Assembly (NCBI RefSeq): GCF_039621855.1
Contig: NZ_CP155071.1
Location: forward strand, 1,116,001-1,180,000
Source: Erwinia sp. HDF1-3R
GTDB lineage: Bacteria > Pseudomonadota > Gammaproteobacteria > Enterobacterales > Enterobacteriaceae
Length of the DNA stretch: 64,000 nt
Reading direction: 5' to 3'
Shown: positions 1 to 9,264 of the stretch, piece by piece
How positions within the stretch are numbered: the first letter of the stretch is position 1
Layout: every line of letters starts with the position of its first letter
Made by a program: the position numbers and the translations under genes
Notes under the pieces: generated by a model
What the model was told of the DNA's origin: nothing
The model's input: the letters and a program-made list of their open reading frames with translations, nothing else
Databases searched by the model: none

Positions 1-352
1 TGATCAGCTGACCCACCCGGGTCTCCATGCACGCTAGCAGGTCTGACTGCGGAATAAGGGGAATTGCGGCGGGATTCTTATTACCGTCGATGGACAGCAG
101 ATTATCAATTCTGTCCAGCTCCTCTATGGAGCAGTGCTCAATAACATCGCAGGCGACGCCAAAAAAATCCGCAATACGGGTCACGGTCGAGGGCTGCACC
201 CGATTGATTTTGCCGTCGAGAATTCGATAAAGCGTGGTGCGCGTTACGCCAGCGCGTAGCGCCAGTGAGGATTTATTCTCACCACGCTTTCTCATCATAT
301 ATTCGATATTACTGATAATATTAGATTTTCTTTTTAGTGCTGAAGTTTTCAT
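1..352 (-). CDS. XRE/Cro-CI family transcriptional regulator (partial, C-terminus outside window)
   Basis: I read this directly from the reverse strand; the gene runs off the left edge, so 117 codons are visible. The protein starts MKTSALKRKSN and holds a helix-turn-helix at about residues 24-66 (SLALRAGVTRTTLYRILDGK followed by STVTRIADFFGV), typical of the Cro/CI family of DNA-binding repressors. The remainder (acidic, EHCSIEELDRIDNLL) would be a dimerisation or effector region. The start is the first ATG in frame (350-352). A short palindrome at 381-399, just upstream, could be its own operator. The target genes are unknown. Confidence 0.8.
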   Translation of the reverse strand, partial: MKTSALKRKSNIISNIEYMMRKRGENKSSLALRAGVTRTTLYRILDGKINRVQPSTVTRIADFFGVACDVIEHCSIEELDRIDNLLSIDGNKNPAAIPLIPQSDLLACMETRVGQLI

Positions 353-380
353 CAGTTGCGGAAATGCTGTTTTGTAAACG

Positions 381-399
381 CTGTAGCACGACACTACAG
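381..399. promoter_or_regulatory. Candidate operator palindrome upstream of the XRE regulator
   Basis: CTGTAG and CTACAG are separated by 7 bases, about 30 bp upstream of the regulator start codon. The size and position fit an autoregulatory Cro/CI-type operator. This is inferred from symmetry alone. Confidence 0.35.
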
Positions 400-679
400 G
401 ATGCAAAAAGGGTTTTCCACGTTAAAATTTAAGGGGATACGTGCATCTCATTTTTGATGTGTAAATAAAATCATCTAAATACAATAACTTAGTATGTTTG
501 TGGTCATTTTACCATGCTTTTTGAACACTTTATTGTTGACCAGGTAACATGACTGATGCTTAACTGAATCATAAGGTGCCACAAAACAGAACCAGTAATT
601 ACCCTAACTAAAATAACGACATATGATCGTTACAAGCAAAACTTTTTAGCCACACCAGGGAAATTTTTTTAAAGCCGCA
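400..679. other. AT-rich intergenic region between the XRE gene and the catabolic operon
   Basis: I see no open frame with a credible start here. The stretch lies upstream of the XRE gene (minus) and downstream of the tetR stop codon, so it probably holds the XRE promoter and the 3' end of the operon transcript. I found no clear intrinsic terminator. Confidence 0.5.
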
Positions 680-1300
680 CTATTTAGCCCGACAGGCGGC
701 GAGTGAGAATTCATTTGCGGTAGCGAAGCCGCGCAGGCCGCCGACCAGCACCGACATAAGCTGGGTACCGACCTGCTTCTCCGTCAGGCCAACGGTATCA
801 AGCAAATCAAAAATCTCACGCGGATCAAAGAGGATATTCCACAGAAAAACCGCTTTATCGCCAATATCGGGAAGGTCCATTTCCCCCATGGCTTCCCTGA
901 GTGCAGGGCGCACGGCATCGGCCTGCACCAGCAGATATTCAGCCCCTTCCCACAGCCGCTCGAGATAGCCCCGACGGTTACGCATCGGCACCATTGCGGC
1001 ACCGCGTTCCCGTACCAGTTTTATCCAGTAGCGGCTGACGTTTTCCAGCTTCTCCAGCCCTGCACAGGTTTGTCTGCGGCTGAATTCCAGCAGCAGCAAA
1101 CCCACATCATGACGGTAGGTGTTTAGCACTTCTTCAACAGAGGTAAACTGACGATAGGCGGTTGCGACGGAAACGCCCGCCTCGGCGGCAATTTCCGTCA
1201 TGCTTATCGGATTTTCAGAGCGTTCAAAGAGCCTGGCCGCCGCCTGAATCAGGTTTTTACGATTTCGTTCTGTATCGCTGCGCATCATTTTTCCCGTCAT
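680..1300 (-). CDS. TetR/AcrR family transcriptional regulator
   Basis: A 206-residue TetR-type repressor. The N-terminal helix-turn-helix occupies about residues 12-58 (LIQAAARLFERS, then MTEIAAEAGVSVATAYRQF); the C-terminal two thirds is the variable ligand-binding and dimerisation half. The start at 1300 is preceded by AAGGAT on the minus strand. It is the last gene of a tightly packed minus-strand series (23 bp after the aminotransferase), so it is probably the local regulator of the hydantoinase-type operon, with a pathway compound as ligand. The ligand is not deducible from sequence. Confidence 0.85.
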   Translation of the reverse strand: MTGKMMRSDTERNRKNLIQAAARLFERSENPISMTEIAAEAGVSVATAYRQFTSVEEVLNTYRHDVGLLLLEFSRRQTCAGLEKLENVSRYWIKLVRERGAAMVPMRNRRGYLERLWEGAEYLLVQADAVRPALREAMGEMDLPDIGDKAVFLWNILFDPREIFDLLDTVGLTEKQVGTQLMSVLVGGLRGFATANEFSLAACRAK

Positions 1301-1323
1301 TATCGATCCTTGTTAATCATCCC

Positions 1324-2475
1324 TTACTTAAGGCCAGCCAGCCCCCGTTTCAAACGGCGGACACCTTCGCTGATCGCCTCACTGCTGGCGGCATAGGAGA
1401 GCCGCAAATAGCCTTCGCCTGCGGCGCCAAATTCACTGCCTGGCCTGACGGCAATGCCCTGTTCACGCAGTAATGCCACCATATCAATAGCGGGTATCGG
1501 CAGCGAGTAAGAAGGAAAACAGTAAAATGCGCCTTCCGGCTCGTTTAGCGCCAGTTCCGGGATGGCCCTCAAGCCGGTCATCATCAGCTGGCGGCGTTCG
1601 CGGTATATATCATACATACGTTTGACGTCATCTTTACACTCCCGGATAGCAACCAGCGCGGCGCGCTGAACGGCACTGTTTACCGAGCCGTTTACGGTAT
1701 TATGCACGCGTGCGGCGGCTTTGATCATCGCGGTGGGCCCCGCGAGGTAGCCGACTCGCCAACCGGTCATGGCATAACTTTTTGAAAACGTCTGGCAATA
1801 GATCGTTCGGCCTCTAAATTCCGGCACCTGGAGCACCGAGGTAAAAGGGCGGTCGGTAAAGACGAGATCGCTGTAGGCTTCATCGGCAATCACCCGCGTA
1901 TCGTGAAAGGCCGCCCATTTAGCCAGCGCCTCAATTTCATCGCGACGGTGTACGATCCCAGTCGGATTGCCTGGGTTACAGAAGATAAACAGCTTTGCCC
2001 CCTCCAGCACCTGGCCCAGACGCGTCAGATCCCAGTGTAGATCGGCCCGGCACGGCATGGGCACGCATATGCCACCCGCCATATTGACCAAATCCGCATA
2101 CAGGGAGTAGGTCGGATCGGGGATCACCACCCGGTCGCCGGGATTAACCATGGAGAGTATTGCCGCGGCCAGCCCGGCGGTACCGCCGTGAGTGACCAGA
2201 ATCTCGCCGTCGCCCACCGGATTACCGCTCTGCGTCGCGACCTCTTCTGCCAGCGCCTGGCAGAGCGCCTTATCACCCAGCAGGGGAGCATAGTGCGTAT
2301 AGCCGTCGTTCAGGGCATCTACCGCTGCCTGCACGATGCGCGGCGGCGTTGCAAAATCGGGTTCGCCCATTGCCAGCGAGATCATATCGCCGGTTGAGGC
2401 CGGCTGCTGGACGCGTAGCGAGCTACGTTCAATGCGAAGTACCGCCTCAGCGGCTTTAAAATCAGGAACGGACAT
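1324..2475 (-). CDS. Pyridoxal-phosphate aminotransferase, class I/II (AspC-like fold)
   Basis: A 383-residue fold-type I aminotransferase of the aspartate/aromatic group. Visible landmarks are CNPGNPTG (166-173, substrate and PLP contacts), DEAY at 198-201 (Asp binding the PLP ring nitrogen) and SKSYAMTGWRVGY, whose Lys232 should form the internal aldimine. GAGG precedes the ATG. It lies 27 bp after the SDR gene and 23 bp before tetR, in the same operon. An amino donor or acceptor role in breakdown of the ring-opened product of the HyuAB-type enzyme is likely, but the substrate cannot be named. Confidence 0.85.
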   Translation of the reverse strand: MSVPDFKAAEAVLRIERSSLRVQQPASTGDMISLAMGEPDFATPPRIVQAAVDALNDGYTHYAPLLGDKALCQALAEEVATQSGNPVGDGEILVTHGGTAGLAAAILSMVNPGDRVVIPDPTYSLYADLVNMAGGICVPMPCRADLHWDLTRLGQVLEGAKLFIFCNPGNPTGIVHRRDEIEALAKWAAFHDTRVIADEAYSDLVFTDRPFTSVLQVPEFRGRTIYCQTFSKSYAMTGWRVGYLAGPTAMIKAAARVHNTVNGSVNSAVQRAALVAIRECKDDVKRMYDIYRERRQLMMTGLRAIPELALNEPEGAFYCFPSYSLPIPAIDMVALLREQGIAVRPGSEFGAAGEGYLRLSYAASSEAISEGVRRLKRGLAGLK

Positions 2476-2502
2476 GGTTTTTACCTCTGCGTAATGTCGG
2501 GT

Positions 2503-3390
2503 TCAGCGGGCCTTTTCGCGCTCTGCCTGGCACGAAGGGGGAGCATTTTTCCAGCGGCTCACCTCGAGATCGCCGGAAATATCCCGCTGGTAGGTCGGTG
2601 CAACAATCAGTTCTTCAATGACCGTGCGTGACGGGAGGCTGGCGCAAAGCAGGATGGCTTCGGCGACATCCTCTGGCTGAACCATATTTTCGCGAATGTG
2701 CGCGTCGGGCGGATTGGCGCGGTTATCCATAATCGGCGTATTCACCTCGCCGGGCAGAATTGAGGTTGAGCGGATCCCCTCGTTGCGGAACGTGTTATGC
2801 AGATAGGTCATAAAATTTCGCACGCCAGCCTTGGCCGCACCGTAGGCTGCGCCGCCCAGCAGATTGGGTCTTAACGCGGCCAGTGAGGAGACGGTAATTA
2901 TGGTGCCGTTCTGTTGACTGAGCATGGCGGGAAGGACCGCCTGGGTCAGCAGAAAAACCGCTTTCAGATTGACCTCCTGTACCTGGTCCCACTCCTCCTC
3001 TTCGATCCATCTGGCGTTAAGCGTCCTGCTGGCGCTGCCGGCGTTGTTAACCAGAATATCGACCCGGCCAAACTCGCCGATCGCCCAGCCAATCAGCGCG
3101 TCAACGTCGGACCTGCGGGCAATATCCGCCGCGAAGGCCCACAGCTGGCCCGGAGGGGCGTTATTGGTATTGAAATCACTCTTAACATTATGACTATTAT
3201 GACTGTTTAGGTCGTTCTGCCCGTTATGCAAACCCTCGCTCAGTTCGGCCACCACCTCATCCAGCACCGCCTGTCGGCGTCCCACCAGTACCACGCGCGC
3301 GCCGCGCGCCGCAAAGGCCGCTGCTGCCGCCTTACCGATGCCACTACCGGCACCGGTGATAATCACAACTTTGTCCGTCAGTGATTGCAT
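2503..3390 (-). CDS. Short-chain dehydrogenase/reductase with an Asn-rich insertion
   Basis: A 295-residue classical SDR. It shows the cofactor motif TGAGSGIG (12-19), NNAG (115-118) and the catalytic Ser168/169, Tyr183 and Lys187 (YGAAK). Arg38-Arg39 after the second strand suggest NADP(H). Residues about 55-80 form a low-complexity Asn/His/Ser-rich stretch (repeats of NSHN) between helix C and strand 4, where most SDRs have a few residues; it lies at a surface loop position. The gene starts 5 bp after hyuB stops, so co-translation is likely. Confidence 0.85.
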   Translation of the reverse strand: MQSLTDKVVIITGAGSGIGKAAAAAFAARGARVVLVGRRQAVLDEVVAELSEGLHNGQNDLNSHNSHNVKSDFNTNNAPPGQLWAFAADIARRSDVDALIGWAIGEFGRVDILVNNAGSASRTLNARWIEEEEWDQVQEVNLKAVFLLTQAVLPAMLSQQNGTIITVSSLAALRPNLLGGAAYGAAKAGVRNFMTYLHNTFRNEGIRSTSILPGEVNTPIMDNRANPPDAHIRENMVQPEDVAEAILLCASLPSRTVIEELIVAPTYQRDISGDLEVSRWKNAPPSCQAEREKAR

Positions 3391-3395
3391 ACTCG

Positions 3396-5078
3396 TTAAC
3401 CCCTTTTTAAGTCGTTGCTGTCCACGCCGTAATCCCGTCGTGCACCTTCGTCGGTAATGTAGCCCTCCTGGAGATCCCAGAGGATGGCGCTGTGGCAGCG
3501 TTCGGCCACCGGCATTTTTCCGCCGCCGCCCGGCATCTGGATGGTCACCTCTTCGCCTGCGGGGATATCATGACGTCCGACCGGTTTGTCCAGCGGCTCG
3601 CCGCCGATCGCCACATAGTTAGGGGCGCCGGGTGCCGCGCCAAGCACGCCCTCAGCGGGATGCCGCTGCCGTGAATAAAACATGCTGTGCGATACCGGAT
3701 AGCGGCTGGTGTTGCGGATAACCATGCGCTGCGCCACGCCGCCCCGGTAGCGACCCGCACCGCCGGAATCGGGCACAATCGCTTTCTCCAGAAACAGCAG
3801 CGGGGTGGCGGACTCGATCAGCTCCACCGGCGTTGAGGACATATTGCCGGGGAACCCGGTCACGATGCCATCCGCCGCCGGACGCGCGCCGGTTCCGCCA
3901 TTCACACACAGGCTTTCAACGAAGCGCTGCCCGTCGTCAAACTGCCCGGCAAACACGTCGCAGGTGACCGGCGCGCTGCCGGAGTGGCCCATGACGCGGT
4001 CAGGCATAATATCGGCAAGGGCAGAGAAGATGGCGGCATGAGCCATATGCCCCACGCGGTTACGCATTTCAACCGCGCAGGGCGGACGGGCGTTGGCAAT
4101 GGAGCCTTCCGGTGCGGTCACGGTAATAGATTTAAAGCAGCCCTCGTTATTTGGCAGATTTGGCTCAAGCAGGCACTTCAGCGGATAGACGCTGTAGGCA
4201 TAGGTGAACGACATGGGGCAGTTGCTGCCAAAGGGGGATTCCGCCGAGGATCCGGCATAATCAATCACGATCTCGCTGCCATTAACGATAACGGCCACGT
4301 TAAGGTGAATGTCTCCTTCATAATCACCGATATCGACCGCCGCTTCATAGCGACCATCCGGCACGGCCTCAATCGCCCTGCGCATGGCCTGTTCGGTCAG
4401 CGCATGAATCTTCTGTGCCAGCGGCGTAACCGAGGTGATATTCAGATCGTCCATCAACCCCAGCAGTCCGTTAGCACCCACCTGGTTGGCGGCCAGCATG
4501 GCATGCAGATCGCCCTCTACCCGATCGGGGGAGCGAACGTTAGCCAGAAAGAGATCGAGCAGCTGCTGGTTTACTTCTCCCTCGTGCATCAGTTTGCTGG
4601 GCGGGATCAGAAAGCCTTCCTCGAACATATCCCGCGATGAGCCCATATTCAGCGAGCCGCCGATATCCGACATATGCGCAGCCGACCCGGTAAAGGCGAC
4701 CAGCTTGCCCGCGCGAAACACCGGGGTGACTACGGTGACATCATTAAGGTGACCCGTGCCCAGCCAGGGATCGTTGGTGATCAGGCTGTCCCCCGGCTTA
4801 AGGGTGTCGGCAGGGAATTTGGCCAGCAGATGCCGTACGGTGGCAGGCAGGGTGCCAATAAACACCGGGACGCTGGTTTTCGGCTGAGCCAGAGAGCTGC
4901 CGCTTTCATCCATCAGCAGGCAGGAGTAATCGCCCACTTCGCGAATGATGCTGGAGAAGGCCATATTGACCAGGGTGGCCGCCGCCTCTTCCGAAATGCT
5001 CACCAGCCGGTCCCAGGTGATGCGTAAGCCGATAGGATCGTCGAGAAACTGTAAATTATCAGGGGTTGCAGAGGTCAT
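3396..5078 (-). CDS. hyuB: Hydantoinase B/oxoprolinase family protein (HyuB-like)
   Basis: A 560-residue member of the hydantoinase B/oxoprolinase family, which pairs with HyuA for ATP-dependent cleavage of cyclic amides such as N-methylhydantoin or 5-oxoproline; acetone carboxylase alpha is related. Family features include the N-terminal ITWDRLVSISEEAA stretch, TNDPWLGTGHLND (metal/active-site region), RNRVGHMAH and the Gly-rich C-terminal GGGGKMP. Its ATG overlaps the hyuA TGA by one base (TGATG), so translation is coupled. The exact substrate is not predictable. Confidence 0.88.
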   Translation of the reverse strand: MTSATPDNLQFLDDPIGLRITWDRLVSISEEAAATLVNMAFSSIIREVGDYSCLLMDESGSSLAQPKTSVPVFIGTLPATVRHLLAKFPADTLKPGDSLITNDPWLGTGHLNDVTVVTPVFRAGKLVAFTGSAAHMSDIGGSLNMGSSRDMFEEGFLIPPSKLMHEGEVNQQLLDLFLANVRSPDRVEGDLHAMLAANQVGANGLLGLMDDLNITSVTPLAQKIHALTEQAMRRAIEAVPDGRYEAAVDIGDYEGDIHLNVAVIVNGSEIVIDYAGSSAESPFGSNCPMSFTYAYSVYPLKCLLEPNLPNNEGCFKSITVTAPEGSIANARPPCAVEMRNRVGHMAHAAIFSALADIMPDRVMGHSGSAPVTCDVFAGQFDDGQRFVESLCVNGGTGARPAADGIVTGFPGNMSSTPVELIESATPLLFLEKAIVPDSGGAGRYRGGVAQRMVIRNTSRYPVSHSMFYSRQRHPAEGVLGAAPGAPNYVAIGGEPLDKPVGRHDIPAGEEVTIQMPGGGGKMPVAERCHSAILWDLQEGYITDEGARRDYGVDSNDLKRG

Positions 5079-7165
5079 CAGTTCAGCTCCATCAAAATAT
5101 TACCTTGCTCATCCAGCGAAGCCGTCGCGCCGGGACCAACATAAATCGCACACTCTTTTTCCTGGAGCAGCGCCGGGCCGGAGATGGCCTCACCCGCGAC
5201 CAGCAGGCTGCGCGGGATCACGCGGCAGGGGCTGAACCCCTCCTCGCGACCGGAGTAAACCTGTAGCCTCTTCTCCTGCGCTTCGGGTTCCGCGTGATGC
5301 AGTCGATCGGAGGTGTTCAGCGCGGGCGGGGTCATCTGGACGCGGCCACGCCAGTTCACTACCTCCACCCCCTGACCGGGCAGGGTACGGCCAAAACGGG
5401 CGAAGTGCGCGGTTTCAAAGGCTTCGGTCAGCGCCTGAACGTCGCCGTTCTCCAGAAAGCCCGCGGGCAGGGGCACGGTCAGTTCCGAACCCTGGCCGAT
5501 ATAGCGTACCCCGGCCAGTCGCTGCTGGCTGGCGCTGGCCGGATCAACATTGGCCGCGGCCAGCGTGCTGAAGGCCTCGTCAAACCCTTCGGCAAATACG
5601 GCCCGGATACGGGCGATATCCACATCCTGCTGTAAAGGGCAGCGATCGCTGCGAACAAAATCCGCGCTCGGTGGGGCAGTCAGTAAACCAAACGCGGAGT
5701 AGACACCCGCGCCATTAGGGAAACAGACGCGCTTTATGCCCAGATGTTTTGCCAGTGACCAGGCGTGGCTGGGGCCTGCGCCACCAAAGGCCAGCATGGT
5801 CATTTGTGAAGGGTTAACATTTTTCTCAACTGAATGGGTGCGCAGCGCCTCAGACATTTTGCTGTTCGCCACTTCATGAATGCCCCAGGCCGCATCTTCA
5901 ATGCTCAGGCCCAGCGGCTCCGCGATCCGACGCATCGCCTGGCGCGCCGCCGACACGTCAAGGCACATCCGGCCACCGAGGAAGGCGTCCGGGTCCAGCA
6001 GCCCCAGCACCAGATTGGCGTCGGTGACCGTTGGGTGCTCGCCGCCGCGCCCATAGCAGGCCGGGCCGGGCCAGGCGCTGGCGCTTTCCGGGCCGATCTC
6101 CAGCAGACCCAGCGAGTCCACGCGGGCAATGCTGCCGCCGCCCGCGCCGATTTCAATCATATCCACCACCGGTAATTTGACCGGCAGGCCGCTTCCCTTA
6201 AGCAGACGGTCGGCGCGGCCCACCTCATAGTCGGTAGTAATCGAGGGTTCCCCGCCGTTAACCACGCAGGCTTTGGCGGTGGTGCCGCCCATATCAAATG
6301 CCAGCAGCTGTTTGATCTGATTACGACGGGCAAAGGCCGCGCTGGCGACGATACCGCCCGCCGGCCCCGATTCAATGATGCGGGTTGGGTAATCTGCCGC
6401 CACCTGCGGGGCCATCAGACCGCCGTTCGAGCCCATCACCAGCCACTCACAGGTGAAGCCCCCTTCGCGCAGCTTGTTCTCCAGGTTCGCCATATAGCGG
6501 CGGGCTTTCGGCTGCACGAAGGCGTTCATCGCGGTGAGTACGCCGCGATCGTATTCGCGGATCTCGCGGGAGACTTTATGTGACACCGAAATTGAGACGC
6601 CGGGCAGCGCGCGGCTGAGCAGCGATTCCAGCTGATTTTCATGTTCGGGCCAGGCATAAGCGTGCATACAGAGTATGGCCACTGCCTCATAGGCTTCTTC
6701 GCGCAGCGTGGCCGCCAGCGCCGCCACCTCTGCCGGATCAACGGCGGCGATGACCTCGCCCCGCGCGGTCACACGTTCGGTAATTTCATACGCCTGCGAA
6801 CGGGGCAGCAGGGGCTGAGCGGGAGCGCCGTTCAGATCGTAGATGTCGTAGCGATATTCGCGTCCGAGCACCAGCACGTCGCGGAAGCCGCGGGTGACCA
6901 CCAGGGCCGTTTTGGCGCCGCGCCGTTCAAGCAGCGCGTTGATCGCCAGCGTGGTGCCGTGCGTGAGGGTATGAATATCACTGGCTTTCAGTCCGGCAAG
7001 CGCTATCAGCTGCGTTAGCCCGGTATAGGCGCCTTCAGAGGGATCCTCAGGCGTGGTCAACGTTTTATGCCGGATCGTTTCGCCGTTACTGTCATTGATC
7101 AGCACCAGATCGGTAAAGGTGCCGCCGATATCAAACCCGATACGCCAGGGGGACGCATTTTTCAT
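5078..7165 (-). CDS. hyuA: Hydantoinase A/oxoprolinase family protein (HyuA-like)
   Basis: A 695-residue ATP-binding partner subunit of the hydantoinase/oxoprolinase family. It has two sugar-kinase-like phosphate motifs, FDIGGTFTDL (11-20) and FDMGGTTAKA (about 290-299), plus THGTT and ESGPAGG (265-271), all characteristic of HyuA. The length is normal and the frame intact. GAGGTC precedes the ATG. It follows the MFS gene by 42 bp and overlaps hyuB by one base. The pair should open a cyclic amide ring at the cost of ATP in the cytoplasm, on a substrate imported by the adjacent MFS protein. Confidence 0.88.
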   Translation of the reverse strand: MKNASPWRIGFDIGGTFTDLVLINDSNGETIRHKTLTTPEDPSEGAYTGLTQLIALAGLKASDIHTLTHGTTLAINALLERRGAKTALVVTRGFRDVLVLGREYRYDIYDLNGAPAQPLLPRSQAYEITERVTARGEVIAAVDPAEVAALAATLREEAYEAVAILCMHAYAWPEHENQLESLLSRALPGVSISVSHKVSREIREYDRGVLTAMNAFVQPKARRYMANLENKLREGGFTCEWLVMGSNGGLMAPQVAADYPTRIIESGPAGGIVASAAFARRNQIKQLLAFDMGGTTAKACVVNGGEPSITTDYEVGRADRLLKGSGLPVKLPVVDMIEIGAGGGSIARVDSLGLLEIGPESASAWPGPACYGRGGEHPTVTDANLVLGLLDPDAFLGGRMCLDVSAARQAMRRIAEPLGLSIEDAAWGIHEVANSKMSEALRTHSVEKNVNPSQMTMLAFGGAGPSHAWSLAKHLGIKRVCFPNGAGVYSAFGLLTAPPSADFVRSDRCPLQQDVDIARIRAVFAEGFDEAFSTLAAANVDPASASQQRLAGVRYIGQGSELTVPLPAGFLENGDVQALTEAFETAHFARFGRTLPGQGVEVVNWRGRVQMTPPALNTSDRLHHAEPEAQEKRLQVYSGREEGFSPCRVIPRSLLVAGEAISGPALLQEKECAIYVGPGATASLDEQGNILMELN

Positions 7166-7207
7166 AATGACCTCAGAGTGCAGAGTGGATGCCGCAGCGT
7201 GCAGCCG

Positions 7208-8548
7208 TTATTCATCGGTAAGCGGTTTGCCGGCCGTTTCTTTCAGGTATATCGCGCTGATCAGAGTCAGGGCAGCGGTAAATATCACCATATAGCTCGG
7301 AATGCTGGCGATGCCGGTCAGGCCAATCAGCCACGTCATCAGCAGCGGCGCCGAGCCACCGAAAATCACGGTGGAGAGATTGAAGCCAATGCTATAGGCG
7401 CTGTAGCGCACGTTGGTTGGGAACATCTCCGCCAGCGTGGCCTGAATGACGCCCGCATGACCGGCGAAGGCCAGCGCCAGCAGGATGGCCGCCATACAGG
7501 CCAGCGGCATCATACCCAGCGTCAGCAGCCAGAAGCACGGCCAGGCCAGCACCGCCATGGCGATGGCCGAGGCAATCAGCAGCGGACGACGCCCGAGGCG
7601 ATCCGAGAGCCAGGCCATCATGGGAATAGCGGCGATGATGGTCAGCAAGCCGCAGGCGGTAACCATAAGACTCTGTACCTGCTGAAAATGCATCACCTTG
7701 TTCAGGTAGGTCGGCATATAGACAAACAGGATGTAGTATCCTGGCCCGTTAACGGCGGGCAGGGTGATGGCCAGCCCAATCGCTTTCAGGTGGCGCTTTG
7801 AGGTCAGGACTTCACGGATCGGGTTGCGCTTCACGCGCTGGCTGGCTTTCACCATCTGGAAGTGGGGCGTGTCCTGAATGCGGGTGCGGATATAGACGCC
7901 GATCATCGCCATCGGGATCGCCAGAAGGAAAGGCACGCGCCACATCCAGCTGTTTACCGCCGCTATACCGAAAATATTGATCATGCTAACGATCAGCAGG
8001 CTGCCGAACAGCAGTGCAATAAAAGATCCCATCACCAGCGGCGACATCACCACTGCCCGTCGGTGATCCTCGGCGTATTCCGCCACAAAGGATCCGGCAC
8101 CGGACACTTCGCCACCGGCAGAAAAGCCCTGCACGATACGCAGCAGAATTAACAGCGCGGGCGCGGCCCAGCCAATGGTCTGGTAGCCAGGCAGCAGCCC
8201 AATGGCAGCGGTCGCCAGCGAGATCATCAGCAGCAGAATAGCCAGCAGCTTCTGACGGCCCAGACGATCGCCAAGGTAGCCACAAATTAGCCCGCCAAAG
8301 GGCCTGACCACAAAACTGACCGTGAACCCAAGATAGGTCAGCATCAGCCCCGCATCGGTCATGCTTTTATCGCTGGCGGAGAACACCAGCACCAGCGAGC
8401 TGACCAGTAACCCGTAAATGCCGTAATCGTACCATTCCACAAAAGATCCAACGCCGCCGGCGAGCGAGGCGCGGCGTACGACGTTATTTTTCGTCACTCC
8501 ATTCCGTGGCAACGCGTAACGCATGGGTACTGCATGTGATTTATTCAT
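7208..8548 (-). CDS. MFS transporter, metabolite:H+ symporter (MHS) type
   Basis: A 446-residue, 12-helix inner-membrane carrier resembling ShiA/ProP/KgtP-type proton symporters. The family signs are the N-terminal GGVGSFVEWYDYGIYG motif, GDRLGRQKLL in loop 2-3 and DRLGRRPLL in loop 8-9. It lies between the RraA-like gene (68 bp) and hyuA (42 bp) on the same strand, so it probably imports the operon's substrate, likely a carboxylated or zwitterionic compound. The ribosome site (GGGCAA) is weak. Confidence 0.85.
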   Translation of the reverse strand: MNKSHAVPMRYALPRNGVTKNNVVRRASLAGGVGSFVEWYDYGIYGLLVSSLVLVFSASDKSMTDAGLMLTYLGFTVSFVVRPFGGLICGYLGDRLGRQKLLAILLLMISLATAAIGLLPGYQTIGWAAPALLILLRIVQGFSAGGEVSGAGSFVAEYAEDHRRAVVMSPLVMGSFIALLFGSLLIVSMINIFGIAAVNSWMWRVPFLLAIPMAMIGVYIRTRIQDTPHFQMVKASQRVKRNPIREVLTSKRHLKAIGLAITLPAVNGPGYYILFVYMPTYLNKVMHFQQVQSLMVTACGLLTIIAAIPMMAWLSDRLGRRPLLIASAIAMAVLAWPCFWLLTLGMMPLACMAAILLALAFAGHAGVIQATLAEMFPTNVRYSAYSIGFNLSTVIFGGSAPLLMTWLIGLTGIASIPSYMVIFTAALTLISAIYLKETAGKPLTDE

Positions 8549-8616
8549 CGTTTTGCCCTGTGTACGTGTTGAAAAGCGGCCGGGCCTGCTGTCGAAAGCC
8601 GGTCGTGGTGGTGTTG

Positions 8617-9249
8617 TTATTGGTATTGACGGGTCACTTCTGCCGTCATTTCTGCTTCACGTCTCGCGACCTCCTTCACGGCCAGCAGCACCGCTTCGGC
8701 GCGCCAGAGCGGGATAATGATGATTCCGTCATCGTCGCCAACCACAATGTCCCCGGCGGCGCAGACCACGCCACCGAGCGCCACGGGTTCACCGATGACG
8801 CCCGGCCCATTTTTAAACGGACCGGCGGGCGTAATGGCGCGGCTGTAGGTAGGAAGGCCGGTGGCGGCAATGACTTTGCGATCGCGTACCGCGCCGTCAA
8901 TGACCTGAGCGGCTGCGCCTGCATGCTGGAAACGCTGCGTCAGCTGCTCACCTACCAGCGCCCGGTCGGTGTGACCCTGACCGTTGATCATCACGACGTC
9001 GCCCGGCTGGATAACATCCAGTGCTTTAATCACCGCGGCGTTATCGCCGGGCGTGACCAGCACCGGCAGCGCAAAGCCGACAAAATGCATGCCTTCACAC
9101 AGCGGAACGATGCCGGCGTCACACATATTTAGCCGCTCCATCGCATCGCCGATGTTAGCGACAGGGAAATCAGCAAAGGCGGCCAGCCATTTTTTATCCG
9201 GGCGTTGCCAGGTTTGAGAAATACGAATTTCAGCGTTTTCCAGTGACAT
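8617..9249 (-). CDS. RraA-fold protein, HMG-aldolase/oxaloacetate decarboxylase-like
   Basis: A 210-residue RraA/4-hydroxy-4-methyl-2-oxoglutarate aldolase family protein. It contains the conserved GHTDRALVGEQL region and QVIDGAVRD, whose Arg-Asp pair binds substrate and divalent metal, and ends with GDIVVGDDDGIIIIP. I start at the ATG at 9249 because GAGGG is well placed; an upstream in-frame TTG at 9264 would place the SD inside the gene. In this operon a retro-aldol or decarboxylase step on a keto-acid product is more likely than the RNase E inhibition known for E. coli RraA. First gene of the seven-gene transcript. Confidence 0.82.
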   Translation of the reverse strand: MSLENAEIRISQTWQRPDKKWLAAFADFPVANIGDAMERLNMCDAGIVPLCEGMHFVGFALPVLVTPGDNAAVIKALDVIQPGDVVMINGQGHTDRALVGEQLTQRFQHAGAAAQVIDGAVRDRKVIAATGLPTYSRAITPAGPFKNGPGVIGEPVALGGVVCAAGDIVVGDDDGIIIIPLWRAEAVLLAVKEVARREAEMTAEVTRQYQ

Positions 9250-9264
9250 TTCTGTTGCCCTCAA

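Noticed and set aside
3984..4640. 218-codon plus-strand ORF
   Set aside because: Antisense to hyuB, which has full family motifs; a shadow frame in GC-rich coding DNA.
7067..7801. 244-codon plus-strand ORF
   Set aside because: Antisense to the hyuA start and the MFS gene, which have clear motifs.
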